Shown here piece by piece: positions 51,941 through 61,000 of a DNA stretch of 64,000 nucleotides. The position numbers were made by a program, and so were the translations under genes. Location of the stretch: assembly GCF_006715565.1 (NCBI RefSeq), contig NZ_VFNL01000001.1:186001-250000 (forward strand). The letters run 5' to 3'. The first letter of the stretch is position 1. Each line of letters begins with the position of its first letter. This DNA comes from Microbacterium sp. SLBN-154 (GTDB lineage: Bacteria; Actinomycetota; Actinomycetes; Actinomycetales; Microbacteriaceae). The notes below the pieces were generated by a model. The model saw only the letters and a program-made list of their open reading frames with translations. It made no database searches and was not told the DNA's origin.

Positions 51941-53299
51941 TCAGTCGGTGGCGAAGAAGACGTTCTTGGTCTCGGTGAAGTGCTCGGCGGCGTCGGGCCC
52001 GAGCTCGCGCCCGAGACCGGAGGCCTTCATCCCGCCGAACGGGGTGGCGTACCGCACCGAGGAGTGCGAGTTCACCGACAGCACGCCGCTCTTCACCCCC
52101 CGGGCGACGCGCACGGCGCGGCCGAGGTTCTCGGTCCACAGCGACCCGGCGAGGCCGTAGATCGTGTCGTTGGCGAGACGGATCGCGTCGGCCTCGTCGT
52201 CGAAGGGCAGCACCGCGACGACGGGTCCGAAGACCTCCTCCTGCGCGATCCTGTCGCCGGGGGATGCCAGCACCACCGTGGGCGCGAACCAGAAACCCTC
52301 GCCCGCCGGAGCTGCGCCGCGGAAGGCGACGTCGACGCCGTCGAGGAAGCCGGCGACGGTGTCGCGGTGAGAAGCGGAGATGAGCGGCCCCATGTCGGTG
52401 TCGGCCGACCCGGGGTCGCCGACCCGCCACGCCTGGACGGCCGGCTCGAGCAGCTCGAGGAACCGGTCGTAGACCGAGCGTTCGACGAGGAGGCGGCTGC
52501 GGGCGCAGCAGTCCTGCCCTGCGTTGTCGAACACCGATCCGGGCGCACTCGCGGCGGCGCGCTCGAGGTCGGCGTCGGCGAAGACGATGTTGGCCGACTT
52601 GCCGCCGAGCTCGAGCGTCACCGGCTTCAGCATGCGGGCACAGCCCGCCGCGACATCCGTCCCGACCTCGGTGGACCCCGTGAAGACGACCTTGCGGACG
52701 TCGGGGTGGCTGACGAACCGCTGTCCGACGACCGATCCCGATCCGGTGACGACCTGGAAGAGGCCGTCGGGAAGACCCGCGTCGAGAGCGAGCTCGCCCA
52801 GGCGGATCGCGGTCAGCGGCGTCAGCTCGGCCGGCTTCAGCACCACCGCGTTGCCGGCGGCGAGCGCCGGCGCGAACCCCCACGACGCGATCGTCATCGG
52901 GAAGTTCCACGGCACGATGATCCCCACCACGCCGTAGGGCTCGTGGAAGGTGACATCCAGTCCCCCGGCGACGGGGATCTGCTGGCCGATCAGGCGCTCG
53001 GGTGAGGCGGCGTAGTAGTTCAGCACCTGCGCGACGTGCGAGGCCTCCCACCTCGCCGACCCGATGGGGTGACCGGAGTTCTCCACCTCGAGGGCGGCGA
53101 GCTCGTCGACGTGCGCCTCGACGACCCGCGCGAAGGCGCGGAGGGCGTCGGCTCGGGCACCCGGGGCGAACGCTGCCCAGGCGCGCTGCGCCACCACGGC
53201 GCTCGCGATGGCGGCGTCGACCTCGGCGAGACCGGCGCGCGGGATCTCGCGGAACGCCCGTCCGGTGGCGGGGTTGACGAGGGTGATCGTGTCGCTCAT
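51941..53299 (-). CDS. Aldehyde dehydrogenase family protein (gamma-glutamyl-aminobutyraldehyde type)
   Basis: A 452-residue NAD(P)-dependent aldehyde dehydrogenase. VPWNFPMTIASWGFAPALAAGN, FTGSTEVG, the catalytic Glu in LELGGKS and the catalytic Cys in NAGQDCCARS are present, plus EEVFGPVVAV. ATG 53299 overlaps the hydrolase stop; the frame open upstream is not coding. Next to PuuA- and PuuD-like genes it likely oxidises the aminoaldehyde intermediate (PuuC step). Confidence 0.9.
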   Translation of the reverse strand: MSDTITLVNPATGRAFREIPRAGLAEVDAAIASAVVAQRAWAAFAPGARADALRAFARVVEAHVDELAALEVENSGHPIGSARWEASHVAQVLNYYAASPERLIGQQIPVAGGLDVTFHEPYGVVGIIVPWNFPMTIASWGFAPALAAGNAVVLKPAELTPLTAIRLGELALDAGLPDGLFQVVTGSGSVVGQRFVSHPDVRKVVFTGSTEVGTDVAAGCARMLKPVTLELGGKSANIVFADADLERAAASAPGSVFDNAGQDCCARSRLLVERSVYDRFLELLEPAVQAWRVGDPGSADTDMGPLISASHRDTVAGFLDGVDVAFRGAAPAGEGFWFAPTVVLASPGDRIAQEEVFGPVVAVLPFDDEADAIRLANDTIYGLAGSLWTENLGRAVRVARGVKSGVLSVNSHSSVRYATPFGGMKASGLGRELGPDAAEHFTETKNVFFATD

Positions 53300-54093
53300 G
53301 CCGACACCTCCTGCTCTGGGTGCGAAGCGCGCGAGCGGGCCCGGTAATCGGCGGCCTCGCGCACGAGCCCGGCGAAGAGCCGGCGGTCGTCGAGGTTCTG
53401 TTCGGGATGCCACTGCACGCCGAGCAGGTACCCATCGCCGGTGCCCTCCACGGCGTAGACCAGCCCGTCGTCGGTCCGCGCGGTGACGGCCAGCCCGTCG
53501 CCGAGGCGATCGATGCCCTGGTGGTGGTAGCTGTGCACCTCCTGCGTGCCGGCCCCGACGAGCTCCGCGAGCCGCGAGCCCGCCTCGACCTCGGCCGGGT
53601 TGGTCGCGAAGACGCCGTTCCCGAGGCGGTACTTCTCGGTGCCGAGCACGTCGGGGAGGTGCTGATGCAGGCTGCCGCCGCGTGCGACGTTGACCACCTG
53701 CATCCCGCGACAGATCGCCAGCACCGGCATCCGCCTGGCCTCCGCGCCCGAGAACAGCGCCAGCTCCCACGCGTCGCGATCGGCGCGGGCCGGGTCGGTG
53801 AGCGGATGCCGCGGCGCGCCGTACAGCTCGGGCTGCACGTCGACCCCGCCGGTGAGGATCAGCCCGTCGAGTCCGTCGAGGACCGCGGGCGCGGCGTCGT
53901 CGGGCGCCGGCTGCGGGGGAAGGAGCACCGCGATCCCCCCGGAGGCGGTCACGGCGTCGAAGTACACCTCGGGAAGGAAGGCGGCCCGCACATCCCACAC
54001 CCCCTGGGCGGCCTGCTCGAGGTAGGTGGTGAGGCCGATGACGGGCCGCCTCGTCCGCGCGCCGCCGGTGTCGTCAGAGCCGCTCGAAACCAC
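53296..54093 (-). CDS. Gamma-glutamyl-gamma-aminobutyrate hydrolase-like (PuuD, class I glutamine amidotransferase fold)
   Basis: A 265-residue peptidase C26-type enzyme. The nucleophile Cys lies in LAICRGMQVVNV and the His/Glu pair in LGVQWHPEQ. LILTGGVDVQPELYG and HSYHHQGID are also typical of PuuD. It releases glutamate from gamma-glutamyl intermediates. GTG 54093 overlaps the ligase gene by 20 bases; a later start would remove that overlap. Confidence 0.9.
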   Translation of the reverse strand: MVSSGSDDTGGARTRRPVIGLTTYLEQAAQGVWDVRAAFLPEVYFDAVTASGGIAVLLPPQPAPDDAAPAVLDGLDGLILTGGVDVQPELYGAPRHPLTDPARADRDAWELALFSGAEARRMPVLAICRGMQVVNVARGGSLHQHLPDVLGTEKYRLGNGVFATNPAEVEAGSRLAELVGAGTQEVHSYHHQGIDRLGDGLAVTARTDDGLVYAVEGTGDGYLLGVQWHPEQNLDDRRLFAGLVREAADYRARSRASHPEQEVSA

Positions 54094-55429
54094 GCACCCG
54101 CTCCCAGTCGGTCACGGCGGCGTCGTAGGCCTCGACCTCGATGCGCGCCTGATTGAGGTAGTGCTCGACGACCTCGTCGCCGAAAGCCGCCCGCGCGATC
54201 GCGGACTCATCGAAGAGCTGCGCCGCCTCGCGGAGGGTCGTCGGCAGATGGTCGACGCCGGCGGCGTAGGCGTTGCCGCGCAGCGGGTCGGGAAGCGGCA
54301 GCTCGTGCTCGAGCCCGTGGAGGCCGCCGGCGATGATCGCGGAGATCGCCATGTAGGGGTTCACGTCGCCGCCGGGCACCCGGTTCTCCACGCGCAGCGA
54401 CGAGCCGTGCCCGACCACGCGGAGGGCGCAGGTGCGGTTGTCCACGCCCCACGCGATGCCGGTCGGCGCGAAGCTGCCCTTCGCGAAGCGCTTGTACGAG
54501 TTGATCGTCGGGGCGTAGAGCAGGGTGAACTCGCGGAGCGTGGCGAGGATCCCGGCGATCCACGACTGCATCAGCGGACTGAACCCGTGAGGGCCGTCGC
54601 CGGACATCACCGGCTCCCCCGCCTCCGAGCGCACCGAGAGGTGGATGTGGCAGCTGTTGCCCTCGCGCTCGTTGAACTTCGCCATGAAGGTGATCGCCTT
54701 GCCGTGCTGGTCAGCGATCTGCTTCGCACCGGTCTTGTAGATGGTGTGCTGGTCGGCGGTCTCGAGCACCTCGGCGAAGCGGAACGCGATCTCCTGCTGC
54801 CCGAGGTTGCATTCGCCCTTCACCCCCTCGCAGTACATGCCCGCTCCGTCCATTCCCAGACGGATGTCACGCAGCAGCGGCTCCAGTCGGGTCGAGGCGA
54901 GGATGTCGTAGTCGACGTTGTAGTCGGTGGAGGGCTTCAGATCGCGGTACCCCTTGGCCCACGCGCAGCGGTAGCTCTCGTCGAAGACCATGAACTCCAG
55001 CTCCGTGCCGCTGTAGCCGACGAGCCCGCGCTCGGCGAGACGGGCGCGCTGGGCCTGCAGGATGGCTCGCGGCGACTGCGCGACAGCGTCGCCGCCCTCC
55101 CACCCGAGGTCGGCCATGACCAGCGCGGTTCCGGGCTGCCACGGGACGCGGCGCAGGGTCTCGATGTCGGGCAGCAGCATCATGTCGCCGTACCCGGTCT
55201 CCCAGCTGGCCATGGTGTAGCCGTCGACGGTGTTCATGTCGACGTCGACCGACAGGAGGTAGTTGCACGCCTCGGCGCCGTGGTGCAGCACCTCCTCCTG
55301 GAACAGCCGCGCCGACACCCGCTTGCCGACCAGGCGACCCTGGGCATCGGCGAAACCGACGATGACGGTGTCGATCTCACCGGCCGCGATGGCCGCCGCC
55401 AACTCGGACGGAGTCATGTTTCCCGGCAT
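54074..55429 (-). CDS. Glutamine synthetase-family gamma-glutamylpolyamine synthetase (PuuA-like)
   Basis: A 451-residue GS-fold ligase. The metal site is seen in GTELEFMVFD and GECNLGQQEIAFR, the nucleotide/glutamate region in CHIHLS and NSYKRF, and ENRVPGGDVNPY near the C-terminus. The last replaces the strict GlnA pattern and is typical of PuuA/GlnA3-type enzymes that glutamylate polyamines or ethanolamine. It is first in the minus-strand operon and divergent from the permease. Confidence 0.9.
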   Translation of the reverse strand: MPGNMTPSELAAAIAAGEIDTVIVGFADAQGRLVGKRVSARLFQEEVLHHGAEACNYLLSVDVDMNTVDGYTMASWETGYGDMMLLPDIETLRRVPWQPGTALVMADLGWEGGDAVAQSPRAILQAQRARLAERGLVGYSGTELEFMVFDESYRCAWAKGYRDLKPSTDYNVDYDILASTRLEPLLRDIRLGMDGAGMYCEGVKGECNLGQQEIAFRFAEVLETADQHTIYKTGAKQIADQHGKAITFMAKFNEREGNSCHIHLSVRSEAGEPVMSGDGPHGFSPLMQSWIAGILATLREFTLLYAPTINSYKRFAKGSFAPTGIAWGVDNRTCALRVVGHGSSLRVENRVPGGDVNPYMAISAIIAGGLHGLEHELPLPDPLRGNAYAAGVDHLPTTLREAAQLFDESAIARAAFGDEVVEHYLNQARIEVEAYDAAVTDWERVRGFERL

Positions 55430-55628
55430 CCTTGCTCCTCACTGTGGTGCAGCGCTCCCCCACCGTCAGGCGGCGGCGCCTTTCGACCGATGCGCCGCCG
55501 ACCGGTGGGGTCCGGTCGCGACCACTGTAACCGGGCTCGTCGAGATAAAGGTAGACACAGCCCACCATTGGGTCCACAATCATCCGCAAGGCGCACACCC
55601 TCGCCGCACCCGAGCGCACGGAGGACCG

Positions 55629-57173
55629 ATGTCACAGTCGAAGAGCGAGCCCCAGAAGGTCGCCGGAGCGACCTATACGCGAGCGGGCCAGGACTACTTC
55701 GAAAAGCGCGGACTCAAACGCGCCGCGGGGATCTGGGGTCTGTGGGGCCTCGCCGTCGCCGCCGTGATCTCGGGAGACTTCTCGGGCTGGAACTTCGGCA
55801 TCGACTTCGCCGGCTTCGGCGGCATGCTGATCGCGTTCGCCGTGCTGGTCCTGATGTACTACGGCCTGATCTTCTCGATCGGGGAGATGGCGGCGGCGAT
55901 GCCGCACACCGGTGGCGCGTACTCGTTCGCGCGTTCGGCGATGGGCCCCTGGGGAGGGCTCGTCACCGGCGCGGCGGAGACGATCGAGTACGTGGCCACC
56001 ACCGCTGTGATCGTCTACTTCTCGGCGTCCTACGCCGATGCGATCACGAGCGAACTGCTCGGCCTGTCGCTGCCGCCCTGGGTGTGGTGGCTGGTGCTCT
56101 ACGTGGTGTTCATCGCCCTGAACTCGGCGGGGGCCGCGATCTCGTTCCGCTTCGCGATCGTCGTGTCGGTCATCTCGATCGGCATCATCGTCGTCTTCTC
56201 GCTGATGGCCGTCTTCTCCGGCGCGTTCCAGTGGGCGAACCTCTGGGACATCGCCCCCGACCCGGGTCAGACCGCGTTCCTGCCGCACGGCGTGCTGCCG
56301 ATCCTGTTCGCCCTCCCCTTCGCGATGTGGTTCTTCCTCGGCATCGAGGAGCTGCCGCTGGCGGCGGAGGAATCCCACAACCCCGTGCGCGACATCCCGA
56401 AAGCCGGCTTCTGGGCCCGCGGCACGCTCATCGTCACGGGACTTCTCGTGCTCTTCCTCAACACCGGCGTCATCGGCGCCGAGGCGACCGGGGTCGCCGG
56501 TGAGCCGCTGCTCGACGGGTTCCGCGCGATCGTGGGCGACGAGGCGGCGGCGGTGCTCGCCCTCCTCGCCCTCGTCGGGCTTCTCGCCTCGCTCCAGGGG
56601 ATCATGTTCGCCTACGGCCGCAACATGTACTCCCTCTCCCGCGCCGGCTACTACCCGCGCTTCCTCTCCCTGACCGGCAAGCGCAAGACCCCGTGGGTGG
56701 CTCTGACCGTCGGCGCGGCGATCGGCTTCGTGGCGCTGGCGATCCTCGACACCCTCGCCGCGGTGAACGAGGGCGCCGGCGCGGTCGCCGGCGCGATCGT
56801 GCTGAACATCGCGGTGTGGGGCGCGGTGCTGGCCTACTTCCTGCAGATGGTGTCGTTCGTGCTGCTGCGCCGGAAGTTCCCGAACGTCAACCGGCCCTAC
56901 AAGAGTCCGTGGGGTGTGCCGGGTGCGATCCTGGCAGCGGTGATCGCGGCGATCGTCTTCGTCGGATTCCTCCTGAACCCGACGTTCCTTCCGGCGATCA
57001 TCGCGATCGTGGTCGTGTACGTCGTCATCCTGCTCGGGTTCGGCCTATTCTTCCGTCACCGTCTCGTGCTTTCGCCCGAGGAGGAATACGCTTTGTCCGG
57101 GGGCCGCCACGGCGACCCTCAAGCAGAGGGATACGACGCCATGGAGTCTCAGGTCTTCGGCAAAGACGCCTGA
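55629..57173 (+). CDS. APC-superfamily amino acid/ethanolamine-type permease
   Basis: A 514-residue, twelve-helix transporter (FSIGEMAAAMPHTGGAYSFARSAMGPWGG, GIEELPLAAEESHNP). The pattern closely recalls ethanolamine permeases of the APC family; a polyamine or amino acid substrate is also possible. ATG 55629. It is divergent from the gamma-glutamyl ligase, so uptake and catabolism are probably regulated together by the GntR protein. Confidence 0.88.
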   Translation: MSQSKSEPQKVAGATYTRAGQDYFEKRGLKRAAGIWGLWGLAVAAVISGDFSGWNFGIDFAGFGGMLIAFAVLVLMYYGLIFSIGEMAAAMPHTGGAYSFARSAMGPWGGLVTGAAETIEYVATTAVIVYFSASYADAITSELLGLSLPPWVWWLVLYVVFIALNSAGAAISFRFAIVVSVISIGIIVVFSLMAVFSGAFQWANLWDIAPDPGQTAFLPHGVLPILFALPFAMWFFLGIEELPLAAEESHNPVRDIPKAGFWARGTLIVTGLLVLFLNTGVIGAEATGVAGEPLLDGFRAIVGDEAAAVLALLALVGLLASLQGIMFAYGRNMYSLSRAGYYPRFLSLTGKRKTPWVALTVGAAIGFVALAILDTLAAVNEGAGAVAGAIVLNIAVWGAVLAYFLQMVSFVLLRRKFPNVNRPYKSPWGVPGAILAAVIAAIVFVGFLLNPTFLPAIIAIVVVYVVILLGFGLFFRHRLVLSPEEEYALSGGRHGDPQAEGYDAMESQVFGKDA

Positions 57174-57270
57174 CCTTTCTCACCGGGGCGAGGTGCTGCG
57201 ACTGGGGGGTTGCAGCGCCTCGCCGACGGAGAACGGATCGGATGTCGGGGGCCGCGGCTAAGGTCGCAGC

Positions 57271-58632
57271 ATGCCCCGTCGCACCGCCACGACCGCCCCG
57301 TACCGGTGCACGGAGTGCGGGTGGACGACCGCCCGCTGGGTCGGGCGCTGCGGTGAGTGCCAGCAGTGGGGGACCGTCGTCGAGGCCGCAGAGCAGACCG
57401 GGATCACCACGCAGATCGCACCGGTCGCGCCGGGCGCGCAGCGCGCAGCGCGACCGATCACCGCGGTCGATACGCGCGACGCCCCGCGGCGGACGACGGG
57501 GGTCGGCGAGTTCGACCGGGTGCTCGGCGGGGGCCTCGTTCCCGGCGCGGCCATCCTCCTCTCCGGCGAGCCGGGAGTCGGCAAGTCCACGCTGCTGCTC
57601 GAGGTGGCCGTCCACACCGCGCGCAGCGGGCAGCGTGTGCTGTACGCAAGCGCCGAGGAGTCGCTCGCGCAGGTGCGCCTCCGCGCGGAACGCACCGGCG
57701 CCCTCCACGACGAGCTGTATCTGGCCAGCGAGACCGACCTCGCCACCATCCTCGGCCACATCGACGAGGTCGCTCCCGATCTGCTGATCGTCGACTCGGT
57801 GCAGACGGTGTCGTCCGCGATGTCCGACGGCGCGGCCGGGCACCCGAGCCAGGTCCGCGAGGTCGCCTCGACCCTCATCCGCGTCGCCAAGGAGCGCGCT
57901 CTGCCGACGATCCTGGTCGGACACGTCACGAAAGACGGCACGATCGCCGGCCCGCGCATCCTCGAGCACCTCGTCGACGTGGTCTGCCAGTTCGAGGGCG
58001 ACCGACAGACATCGCTCCGGTTCGTGAGGGCCCTGAAGAACCGCTTCGGCCCGACCGACGAGGTCGGATGCTTCGACATGACCGGGGAGGGAATCGCTGA
58101 GGTGCCCGACCCCAGCGCTCTGTTCCTCGGGCACGGCGAGCCGGTCCCCGGCACGTGCGTCACCATCGCGCTCGAGGGCCGCCGGGCGATTCCGGTGGAG
58201 ATCCAGGCCCTGACCATCCCCACGGCGTCGCCGAACGCCCGCCGCGTCGTCAGCGGTGTGGACGGCGCCCGGGTGGCGATGATCCTCGCCGTGATCGAGA
58301 AGCGCCTCAACCTCAAGGTCTCGGCGTGCGACGTCTACGTCTCGACCGTCGGCGGGGTGCGCCTGCTCGAACCTGCGGCAGATCTGGCCATCGCGGTCGC
58401 CGTGGTGAACTCGATGCGCGACCGTGCGCTGGCGCGCGGAGTCGCCGCCATCGGCGAGCTCACCCTCGCGGGCGAGGTGCGGCCGGTCACGCAGGCGGCG
58501 CAGCGGCGCACCGAGGCCGGCCGGCTCGGCTACGCGACGGTCGTCGATGCGTCATCCGGTCATCTCGCCGCCGCGCTCCGAGACCTGGTGCCCCACGCCT
58601 CGGGGCGCCTGCGCGACGTTCCCGAGTTCTGA
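57271..58632 (+). CDS. radA: DNA repair protein RadA
   Basis: A 453-residue RecA-related branch-migration protein. The N-terminal four-Cys zinc finger (YRCTECG, GRCGECQQW) and the P-loop GEPGVGKST near residue 100 are followed by the RadA signature KNRFGPTDEVG. The C-terminal Lon-like domain reads NLKVSACDVYVSTVGG and AAIGELTLAGEVRPV. Full length, apparently functional, and likely single-gene. Confidence 0.97.
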   Translation: MPRRTATTAPYRCTECGWTTARWVGRCGECQQWGTVVEAAEQTGITTQIAPVAPGAQRAARPITAVDTRDAPRRTTGVGEFDRVLGGGLVPGAAILLSGEPGVGKSTLLLEVAVHTARSGQRVLYASAEESLAQVRLRAERTGALHDELYLASETDLATILGHIDEVAPDLLIVDSVQTVSSAMSDGAAGHPSQVREVASTLIRVAKERALPTILVGHVTKDGTIAGPRILEHLVDVVCQFEGDRQTSLRFVRALKNRFGPTDEVGCFDMTGEGIAEVPDPSALFLGHGEPVPGTCVTIALEGRRAIPVEIQALTIPTASPNARRVVSGVDGARVAMILAVIEKRLNLKVSACDVYVSTVGGVRLLEPAADLAIAVAVVNSMRDRALARGVAAIGELTLAGEVRPVTQAAQRRTEAGRLGYATVVDASSGHLAAALRDLVPHASGRLRDVPEF

Positions 58633-58658
58633 GCGCCGATCGCGCGGCGGCGCCGGAG

Positions 58659-59066
58659 TCAGGCGTCGAGCGCGGCGATGAGATCGTCGGGTGATGCCTG
58701 CATCGGGTGGGGGCCGGCGATGTCGAAGAACACCGTCTTCACCGCCTCGCGATGGCGGCCGAGGAAGGCGCGCAGCCACGCCGGAGACTGCAGGGCCACC
58801 GTGGGCGGCAGACTCTCGGGCTTGTGAGCGGCATCGCTGAAAAGCAGGAGGGCGAGGTCGCCCGATTCGGGGTCGCGGTAGGTCCACACCTCGCCGGCGT
58901 CGCGCGGGTCATCGCGGGCTCCGGCGCGCAGCAGCGGGACGACGGTGGGTCCGTGCCGCAGAGCGAACGCCACCGCGGCCATATCCTGCGTCTGCAGCGC
59001 GTCACTGAGCGCGGTGTTGCGGAAATCCAGCTCGGGCGCTCGTCGAGCGCGCTTCTTCCCCGCCAT
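58659..59066 (-). CDS. Hypothetical protein (135 residues, SseB-like)
   Basis: A small soluble protein starting MAGKKRARRAPELDFRNTAL, with TVVPLLRAGARDDP, WTYRDPESGDLALLLFSDAAHKP and a C-terminal SPDDLIAALDA. The arrangement resembles the SseB/type III secretion-associated N-terminal domain found in many actinobacterial proteins; similarity is tentative. It converges on radA. Confidence 0.75.
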   Translation of the reverse strand: MAGKKRARRAPELDFRNTALSDALQTQDMAAVAFALRHGPTVVPLLRAGARDDPRDAGEVWTYRDPESGDLALLLFSDAAHKPESLPPTVALQSPAWLRAFLGRHREAVKTVFFDIAGPHPMQASPDDLIAALDA

Positions 59067-59251
59067 CCCTCCAGCCTACGGGAACGTCAATGGCCCTCCC
59101 GGGGACCCTCTGCGAGGAAAGGATCGGCGGAAGGGCCATGCCCACCGGGGCACGTCTGGACGCTCGCTGGGGACGAACTCGCTGCTGGGGACAACGACGA
59201 CAGCTCACCCGATGGACAGCTCTAGGATACGTCGCTGCATCGACTTTCCGC

Positions 59252-59271
59252 TGTCCCCCAAATGGGGGACA
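59252..59271. repeat. Perfect 20-bp palindrome, copy 1
   Basis: TGTCCCCC-AAAT-GGGGGACA is a perfect 8-4-8 inverted repeat. It is closely related to 59334-59353, 82 bases away. Confidence 0.65.
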
Positions 59272-59333
59272 CGCCGGTGACGGAAGGCGGGAGGATAGGC
59301 CGTTTTCCGCGCCCGCCGAAAAGATGAAAATCA

Positions 59334-59353
59334 TGTCCCCCAAACGGTGGACA
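59334..59353. repeat. Imperfect 20-bp palindrome, copy 2
   Basis: TGTCCCCC-AAAC-GGTGGACA has the same length and outer arms as copy 1, with one mismatch in the arms. Two such sites could be operators or the ends of a miniature insertion. Confidence 0.6.
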
Positions 59354-59642
59354 AGGCCGCTCGACGACGGTTAGTGTGATCACGGCGATCGAGCGGGGCT
59401 GGGGCTATCACAAGCCGCTCGATCCAACTGGGGAAGCTGGGAGCCAAGGGGGCATGGGGGCCGACTGATCGTTCACAGCATGTGAGTCCCCTCGCATCGA
59501 CTGCATCGATGCGAGGGGACCGCAATCCCGTCTGAAGCACGATGACCGATTGGGGATTCGGACGGGTCGGCTACTTGGGGGACGCCGACCCGGTGCTGGG
59601 GACACCGTACGTGCTCCTGAGTCCAGGGACCAGCCAACTCTA

Positions 59643-59676
59643 ACCCGGCCGCGGCGCCCACACGCCGCGGCCGGGT
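59643..59676 (-). terminator. Hairpin terminator after the membrane-anchored protein gene
   Basis: ACCCGGCCGCGGCG (59643-59656) pairs perfectly with 59663-59676 across a six-base loop. It lies about 60 bases downstream of the minus-strand gene at 59738. Confidence 0.7.
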
Positions 59677-59737
59677 GGTATATCGCCTGGTCAGGTGATA
59701 TATCAGTTCGTCGGTGTGGCTTCGCGTCGCCCGGAGC

Positions 59738-60463
59738 TCACAGAAGCAGGAACTGTGCGGTGTTCGTGGAGTTCACCCCGCCGATCGAAACATACAGGTG
59801 GTACGACGCCCCGCCCGCCGGCGCGGCCTGGCGTTCGGTCGCACCGCAGGTCTCCACCGACGATCGCGTGCGGTCCCAGGTGATGGGTGCGGCACTGGTG
59901 ACGACCTGATTCTCCTCCAGCAGCACCATCAGGTCGCTCGGCTCCGCCTGACAGTCGGTGGACTTCCACCAGGTGTCATTGCCGCTCATCACCGTGAACA
60001 CCTGGCCGGTCGTGCCGACGTTCAGCGTGCACGCGTCGCCGTTGTTGGTGAGCCGGATCGACAGCTGCGGGTTCTCCCCCGCCGCGTACTCGGTCTTGTC
60101 GGTGACAGCCTCGACGAGCAGGTCTCCGGGCACGCACGGCTCTGCCGAGCTCGTGACAGCCGCATCGTCCGCGGTCTCGGAGCTCTCGGCGTCCGGCGCG
60201 GCGCTCTCAGAGCCCGGTCCCGGCGTCGGCGTCGCTGCCGAACCGTCGGACTCCAGCGCCGGCAAGTCGGTGGCGACGGGGTCGCCCGTCGGCGTCGACG
60301 ATGCGACGGGCGCGGGTCCGTCCGCGGCGGAGCCCCGCCAGGGTGGCGCGACGATCAGCCACACCACGAGGGCGATGACCGCGGCCAGACCGAGGAGCAC
60401 CACGAGGCGCCGCCGGCGATACACCGCCGGGGAATGGCGCCGACGCGCGACGGTTTCGGTCAT
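59738..60463 (-). CDS. Membrane-anchored extracytoplasmic protein
   Basis: A 241-residue protein: Arg-rich cytoplasmic N-terminus, one transmembrane helix (about 19-40, LVVLLGLAAVIALVVWLIV), and a Pro/Ser/Thr/Ala-rich linker (about 45-105). The C-terminal beta-rich extracellular domain has three conserved-looking Cys (EPCVPG, DACTLN, ETCGAT). The domain resembles DUF4232-like actinobacterial surface proteins; function unknown. Confidence 0.75.
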   Translation of the reverse strand: MTETVARRRHSPAVYRRRRLVVLLGLAAVIALVVWLIVAPPWRGSAADGPAPVASSTPTGDPVATDLPALESDGSAATPTPGPGSESAAPDAESSETADDAAVTSSAEPCVPGDLLVEAVTDKTEYAAGENPQLSIRLTNNGDACTLNVGTTGQVFTVMSGNDTWWKSTDCQAEPSDLMVLLEENQVVTSAAPITWDRTRSSVETCGATERQAAPAGGASYHLYVSIGGVNSTNTAQFLLL

Positions 60464-60531
60464 GCGACCAGGCTAGGTCGCCGTCGTCACCCGCCCGGGA
60501 CGGCACGCCCTGGAGGCTCGGGAAAACGACA

Positions 60532-60568
60532 GCGCCGACGCGCCGCCGTGAGGCGGACGCGCCGGCGC
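60532..60568 (-). terminator. Hairpin terminator downstream of the GlsB-like gene
   Basis: 60532-60547 pairs with 60552-60568 (GGCG...CGCGCCGGCGC) with one mismatch and one bulge, followed on the minus strand by a GTCGTTTTCC tail. Confidence 0.65.
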
Positions 60569-60579
60569 GGAGGCGTCGG

Positions 60580-60858
60580 TCAGCGAGTGACGCTGCGGTT
60601 GCGCGTGACGAGGACGTAGATCCCCAGCACGATGATGGCGCCGATGATCGAGCCGATGATGCCGGAGGGCTGCAGGAAACCGCCCATGGGGTCGGCGCCG
60701 AAGATGAGGAATCCGAGGAATCCGCCGACGAACGAGCCGACGATGCCGAGCACGATGGTCAGCAGGATGCCCATGCTCTGCTTGCCGGGGATGACGGCGC
60801 GAGCGATGAGGCCGGCGATGAGGCCGATGACGATGAGGCCGAGAATGGTCCAGAGCAT
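60580..60858 (-). CDS. GlsB/YeaQ/YmgE-family stress-associated membrane protein
   Basis: A 92-residue protein with three hydrophobic segments and the glycine pattern of the family (GLIVIGLIAGLIARAVIPGKQSMG, GIVGSFVGGFLGFLIFG). AAGGAGAG precedes ATG 60858. These proteins are linked to envelope stress, but their biochemical role is not known. Confidence 0.92.
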   Translation of the reverse strand: MLWTILGLIVIGLIAGLIARAVIPGKQSMGILLTIVLGIVGSFVGGFLGFLIFGADPMGGFLQPSGIIGSIIGAIIVLGIYVLVTRNRSVTR

Positions 60859-61000
60859 GATCTCTCCTTGTGGGGTTGGGCCATGGGGGCCGTGTGCGCG
60901 CTCCGGGTGAAACGCTCCCCCCATCTGAGCAGACGCTGGACGATTCGCTCGGGCGCTTGCCCCGGCTCACGAAGAGGCGTATAAGCGCCTCCCCGCAAGA

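Larger units (their letters stand above)
59067..59642. other. Non-coding region rich in TGGGGGACA-type motifs
   Basis: No gene is supported in this stretch of about 575 bp. It holds two 20-bp inverted repeats described separately, and several half-site-like copies (CTGGGGAC near 59168 and 59186, TTGGGGGAC near 59575, CTGGGGACA near 59597). The density suggests a multi-operator control region or degraded mobile sequence. Confidence 0.5.

Noticed and set aside
54026..56503. 825-codon plus-strand frame
   Set aside because: It spans the antisense strand of the PuuA-like ligase and an out-of-frame part of the permease, with composition typical of antisense GC-rich DNA.
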